Of a stretch of DNA of 64,000 nucleotides, positions 59,380 through 64,000 are shown piece by piece. This stretch comes from Sclerodactyla briareus (lineage: Eukaryota > Echinodermata > Holothuroidea > Dendrochirotida > Sclerodactylidae), in NCBI GenBank assembly GCA_026419785.1, contig JAODTK010001310.1, positions 62,001 to 126,000 on the forward strand, read 5' to 3'. Position 1 is the first letter of the stretch, and every line of letters starts with the position of its first letter. The position numbers and the translations under genes were made by a program. Under the pieces are notes generated by a model. That model did not search any database. It saw nothing but the letters and a program-made list of their open reading frames with translations, and was not told the DNA's origin.

Positions 59380-60224
59380 CCCGGGAAGCCAGGATGAGTG
59401 GTTGGAAATTGCAAACGATTTCACACAAGCGTGGCATTTCCTAAATTGCTGATGAGCCATTGATGGTAAAACACGTGTGTTTGAGAGAACGAATCAAGTC
59501 GCGGTTACGTATACTACAACTACTAAGGCAGCTTTAGCCTTGGTGTGCTAGCTCTTGTTGATGCTAGTACAACTTATCTATGTCGATGTGGTTGCACCGG
59601 CCGGATTTCAGACGGAGGGGTTTTCAAGAAATGCACTATCGGCGCTGCACTTGATGACGGGAGAGTCGCGTTTCCACACCCAGCAGGCCGTTAATCGAGG
59701 GGGGGGGGGAGGGGGGGACAAACGGGGGGGGGGGGGGGAACTGACATTCAGGTTCTTCATGGTAGGAGATGAGGCGTTTATCTTGAACATTTCCTTCGGA
59801 AAGTTACCAGTACCGATCGTTGACGTTACGAGCGAGAGTGTTCAAATATAGAATTCCCGTGAGAGAAGAGTGTAGAGAATGCTGTTTGGCATTTCTGCAA
59901 AAGATTCCGCCAGTGTGCTCGCACCGCTAGCACTGCAGCCTGAGAGAATGAGGGGAGAAGGTAGTCCGGCAGTTGTTGCCCTTAATTAATTTTTTGAGGG
60001 GCTCTAGCACGCAAGGTCATGATGCCTACGGATGTCGGCCACCACAAAGTCTGCCACCGACGATCAATCGCTGGCTCCCAAGAGCCTACCCAACAGTGGC
60101 ACACAAAATCATACAACAGCTGCCCAAACCAAAATCCGCGACGATCTAGAGACTACATAAACCAGTGAAGCTGGGGCTGTTGAGTGGCAGGAGGAGAATG
60201 TATTAGGGACCAAAACAAAATATG
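59380..60224 (+). pseudogene. PIF/Harbinger transposase (HARBI1-like), catalytic domain
   Basis: Following frames on the plus strand: DEWLEIANDFTQAWHF leads to AIDGK, whose Asp (59,462-59,464) is the first catalytic residue. TYLYVDVVAP and a FSRNALSALHL block follow, then FFMVGDEAFILN with the second Asp at 59,768-59,770. RERRVVENAFGI follows with Glu at 59,875-59,877. Then come PLALQPERM and VVALN, and near the end KIRDD(L)RDYIN, then SEAGAVEWQEE, the usual C-terminal block of this family. The 35 residues between second Asp and Glu fit PIF/Harbinger. G runs at 59,697-59,738 have expanded inside the coding region between the two Asp. Several frameshifts make it inactive as written. Terminal inverted repeats were not found. 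Confidence 0.8.
59697..59738. repeat. Poly-G insertion inside the Harbinger transposase
   Basis: Two G runs (about 18 and 14, with single interruptions) write a glycine-rich patch between the two catalytic aspartates. Family members lack such a patch here, so it is a later slippage product or a small insertion. Confidence 0.85.
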
Positions 60225-60895
60225 TGAGCCATGTTGTTCAGGGACAAAGTGTACAGAAGAAGAAATGTAAAAGTATTATTGCTCGTCACAATTAAACAGG
60301 TGATATTGGTGTTAGGTGCATGGACCAGCATTGAGGTGCATTTGGAACATGCTTTCTTCAAATGTTTATGGGTGAGTGTGTGCGTGCGTATGTACGCGTG
60401 TATGGGTTGTGTATGGTGTGTGTGCGATAAATAACTTCTTCAGATTGGAAAAAAAATTTGCTATTGAGGGACGACGAGTATCCCATATCTAATAATGCGC
60501 AATTCACAGGCGCATAATCATCAATTTATGTTATTACCTTGTCCATCGTCGATGTGGACGGTTTCGCTGTCATGTAGGGACTGCAGGAAGGAAAGCCAGT
60601 TCATCAAGAGCCAGAGCTCGTTACTCAATGGGAAACCGCTCCTCTCCCACTCGCTTTCTTTTCTTCAGCTGCCCCAACGGGTTCTCACAAAATTGGCATT
60701 GTCGTTTGATGTCATCAACTTTTTTGAAATAGAACGATTAAAACTTTGTTGTTCTCCTTTTCGCCCGAAAAAATGAAAAATGTAGGTTGCATCGTATATG
60801 ATTGCTACAGAGTAACGGCTATTTCTGGTGTATGGGTTCAGTCTCAGTTCCAATCTTTTTTCCCAATGGTTCACCCAGCGCCTCCACACGGAATC
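60225..60895. other. Unassigned sequence downstream of the Harbinger remnant
   Basis: A GTGTGTGCGTGCGTATG-like tract lies near 60,374-60,425. No gene recognised. Confidence 0.4.
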
Positions 60896-61102
60896 AATGG
60901 ATGGATAGGGACAGATAGTGGATGGATCGAGATAGACAGATAGATAGAGAATGGAATAGACAGAGGGTAGGATGGATGAAGATGGATAAATGGATGGATA
61001 GACGTTGATAGGATGGATGGATAGAACAGATGGGTATGGATGGATATACAGATGGTAAATGGATGGAGACAGATTGATAGATTGGATGGATAGATAAATG
61101 GA
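60896..61102. repeat. (GGATGGATA)n / GATA-type microsatellite
   Basis: Imperfect GGAT and GATA units over about 200 bp. Isoleucine/serine-rich minus-strand frames here are artefacts. Confidence 0.95.
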
Positions 61103-61680
61103 TTTCATCGAATTCCATATCAGGCATGCCATGGCCGATAATTATCCAGACCACGTTATTGCAGATTGATTGTAACCTTTAGATAAGTATTCATAGGATA
61201 GTCGGTTGATCTACACGACTCACCGCAATCGATCACCTAGGTATACCTTTCTGGGCCTTATAATAAGGTATACAAATTGTTTTTTAACGCTGTCACTTCA
61301 TACACAGATATTTTCCAGGGCCTTCCTCTTAAGGCTCCTGTCGAAGTATAGCCCTTGCTCGAAGGTTGTAGAGCGCACTCCTCCTCCCTCCACATGTCAA
61401 CCATCGTTTCTTCGCTGTAAAAAGTTTAGAAAATATATTGAATATATACCGCGAAATAGGTATGCAGATGATTTCCCTGACATCTGATTTCCTTCAAATT
61501 GCAATTTATTTGATCTCAGTTGCAGGTGCCCCAAAAATTATCTGGGCACGGTCCTAATTATTACAGTATATTTCCTATCCCCTACACAAGTTCCACCCCA
61601 CTATGAATTGCTACACATATTCACCCCGCCCCCCTTCCCTATGTGCACGCCTATGAGCATGACTTCAATAGATAATTCTT
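61103..61680. other. Unassigned intergenic sequence
   Basis: A 93-codon plus-strand frame (61,206-61,487) has no recognised domain. Confidence 0.4.
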
Positions 61681-62423
61681 CAACCCCAAGCTATCCGTTT
61701 TATTGGCGAGATACAGGATTCTATTTGGCTAATCCAAATCACGTAGCTGACTATTATTTTTGCAATAACAGCTAGCTGGTCAGAGTAACACAACAATCGA
61801 ATACTTGCTCGCTTTGCTGGGTGGGGTCGGGTTGGTACATTAAACGGTGGGCTATGGGTACTGGTTGGTTAACGCAATGTAACGTTGCCGTGACCCTTGG
61901 AAGTTTATGTTTAAAAGCGCAGATGCCGCTTAGTATAACGCGCGCTTCAGAGGGTGTACTGCTTCAACGGACTACAAACGGGCGAAACGACGCGTCGCTT
62001 TTGATTGCGAACTGGCACGCATGTTCACACGCGCAGAACCCTCCTGTTCGGCACGCGTGGTGTGTATTGCGTCTCCGTGAAAGTACGCCCAGCACGCACT
62101 GCCACTATTTGTGTTTGGTACGCAATGTAATTTAATTCGATCGAACTGACGCAATGGTTTTACCCTAGCTGCCTATTGACTGTTTAGAGATACTAAAATA
62201 TAGATCTAGAGATATTAATATCTCTAGATCGTTGGTAATATTCTCTTTTTTCGGGTTTAGAATAGGAATAAACTACAGCGGTCGACTTTTTCCTGGTTCA
62301 TAAACAGTCTCGACTCTGATTTAGCTTATAACGACTCGGCGCGCCTCGTCCTTTTTTACCTAAATCAAGTCTCGACTTTTATTCACGCATAAAGTCCTCC
62401 CAGCGCAGTTTTATTCCCTAATT
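61681..62423 (+). repeat. Dispersed ~740-bp repeat, first tandem copy
   Basis: Starts CAACCCCAAGCTATCCGTT and ends near TTTTATTCCCTAATTCTA. It aligns along its length to 62,427-63,167 with many 1-2 base indels: shared TTATTTTTGCAATAACA, AATCGAATACTTGCTC, CATGTTCACACG/AGAA, GTATTGCGTCTCCGT, ACAGTCTCGACTCTGA and CTCGTCC. Two GTCTCGACT words sit near its 3' end. No open frame is conserved between copies, so it is not coding. Confidence 0.85.
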
Positions 62424-62426
62424 CTA

Positions 62427-63167
62427 CAACCCCAGCCATCCGGTATTGCAAATACATGATTCTATTGGCTATCCCAATTACGTATGCGGACTATTATTTT
62501 TGCAATAACAAGTCAGCTTGTTGCAGAGTAACACCACAATCGAATACTTGCTCATTTTGCTGCGTTTTAGTAACGCGTACTTTTGGAACGCGAATGTAAG
62601 GTTTGCGTGGAGCCTTTGAAAGTTAATGTTTACACGCGCAGATCCCGCTTTAGTATACGCGCTCTTCAAGGGCGTACCGCCGCCTCACGGAATACAACGA
62701 CGAACGACGCGTTTGGCTCTGTTGGCAATTGGAGAACGCCCATGTTCACAGAAAACTCGCAGAACCCTCCGTTTGGCACGCATTGTTTGTATTGCGTCTC
62801 CGTACGCACAGCACGCACTGTCCATCTTTTGTGTATGGTACCAATGCAATTTACTTCGAATCGAACTAACGCAATAAGTTACCCTAGCTGCTTTATTTAC
62901 CTGTTTAGAGATACAAAGATATAATCTAGAGATATAGATATTCCTAATCGTTTGGAATAATTCTGATTTGCTGGTTTTAGAATATGAAGAATACAGCAGG
63001 TCGACTGTTTACTTACTGGTTCATAAACAGTCTCGACTCTGACTTTAGCTTAATACGAACTCGGCTGCGGCGGCTGCGCCTCGTCCGTATTCACCTAATT
63101 TCAGAGTCTCGACTGTTTATATTCCCAGTAAAATTCTCCCAATTTGTGCAGTTTATTTCCCTTAAAT
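62427..63167 (+). repeat. Dispersed ~740-bp repeat, second tandem copy
   Basis: Begins CAACCCCAGCCATCCGGTATT directly after the first copy, so the two are head-to-tail with a ~745-bp period. Its 3' half matches the left window edge in inverted orientation. TG...CA ends and flanking short duplications are not evident, so a solo-LTR interpretation is not supported. Confidence 0.85.
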
Positions 63168-63299
63168 AGTCGATTTGTTTATTAGTGTGGACCGTGCACC
63201 TTTACCACTACTATATGATAAAATATTATAATATTCGTCATTTCGCTTAAAAGTCTATATAATAATTACCACTAATTTTCATCAATATAACTTCATTAC

Positions 63300-63818
63300 T
63301 ATTGCTGTTGCTATGTGGGGCTGTCGTGCAACAGCCAATCAGAACCCGAAAGTAGGGGGCGCGCGCGACTCTCGTCACGTGGATATCTGTGTTGTTTTGC
63401 AGGTACGTGTGATGGTATGCCTTGCGCGCGCGCTGCGCGCGAGTGAGCACGAACATGCGTCTATATATTACATACCACTCACTGCATGCACGGACTAGCG
63501 TCTACATGCTATACTAGCTCACATTCGCAAGACTATAGCCGCTCTATCTTCTCAATACTATACTGAGTTGAGCTGAGTCTAGGTTACAAGTTACAGTCTC
63601 ATGATATTCCACTGCAGTCTGACTCATCACGTTCCGATGGCCCTAAAACCAAAATAGTACTAGTCTCTTACTTCAGTTGAATGGGTCATGGGGCCTACTG
63701 CCAGCATGCAGTGCCAAATTTGATGCAGCTTGAAGATATATTGCAGTTTCTTGGATTTTTATTTCTTTCCGATCCATGTTAATCTGTGGTTTGGACATTA
63801 TCCAACTCAACTGTTAGG
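63300..63818 (+). promoter_or_regulatory. Possible promoter and first exon
   Basis: A CpG-richer stretch holds AGCCAATCAGAA, an NF-Y-type CCAAT box (63,335-63,339), a CACGTG E-box (63,376-63,381), a GCGCGCGCGCTGCGCGCG tract near 63,425, and CTATATATTA at 63,461-63,470. A good splice donor, AGGGTGAGTA, follows at 63,819. The order would suit a promoter with a non-coding first exon of about 320 bp whose gene continues beyond the window. This is inference from short motifs only. Confidence 0.3.
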
Positions 63819-64000
63819 GTGAGTAGGCCTATGGGCTTACATTATTTCTTAGCTTGTGTTAGTGCCAGGCTATCATTACATTTTAATTTTACAGGCTGTA
63901 CATGACTTAATGTGTTTATCTTGGTTCACAACATTCATATCGCATCTAGTAATAGAGTATTTTACTTTTCAAATTACACACTGACAGCTATGTGAGTTCA

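Noticed and set aside
61681-63167. Tandem 740-bp units as LTRs of a retroelement
   Set aside because: The units abut directly with no internal region, lack TG...CA ends, and no gag or pol similarity occurs nearby. No retrovirus-like, LTR or Polinton-type element was recognised anywhere in the window.

Overview
This window looks like non-coding, repeat-dense DNA from an animal nuclear genome, probably a marine invertebrate deuterostome and perhaps an echinoderm. That placement is inference. It rests on TRIM-NHL paralogues of the kind that are expanded in echinoderms, a tRNA-derived SINE with a GCGCTATATAA...(ATT)n tail, long arrays of about 145-bp units ending in microsatellites, and abundant GATA, ACGG and CA microsatellites. 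There is no operon structure and no bacterial feature. Very few open stretches exceed 100 codons, and everything I recognise as coding is transposon-derived or a broken host gene copy.

Layout. 1-450: an inverted copy of a ~740-bp repeat whose two tandem copies lie at 61,681-63,167. 1,968-2,700 (minus): a hAT transposase-like remnant. 4,185-4,400 (minus): a tRNA-derived SINE. 9,800-10,407: first ~140-bp-unit array. 13,230-17,600 and 35,150-38,690: two direct-orientation copies of one duplicated segment, each holding a TRIM-NHL gene on the minus strand (RING, B-box, coiled coil, NHL propeller, acidic tail). 20,140-21,500 (plus): a Rex1/jockey-like LINE reverse transcriptase. 22,000-23,640 and 24,560-29,120 (minus): two copies of an L1/Tx1-like LINE, the second with ORF1, endonuclease and reverse transcriptase. 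31,400-32,691: a foldback DNA element with compound inverted termini. 33,540-49,920: a mosaic of unit-repeat arrays interrupted by a SINE at 42,177-42,577 and by the second TRIM copy. 50,600-57,000: poly-C/poly-G-bearing short interspersed elements and a MITE cluster. 59,380-60,220 (plus): a PIF/Harbinger transposase with its D, D and E residues visible. 63,300-63,820: a weak promoter and first-exon candidate.

The genes do not form a pathway. The coherent signals are evolutionary. One segment carrying a TRIM gene was duplicated over ~21.5 kb. L1-like copies landed twice on the same strand. Arrays with a common ~145-bp period recur next to microsatellites, resembling bivalve pearl-type or Helentron-associated non-autonomous elements. 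Frame breaks in every coding remnant are so frequent that either general decay or an indel-rich long-read assembly could explain them, and I cannot separate the two from this window alone.
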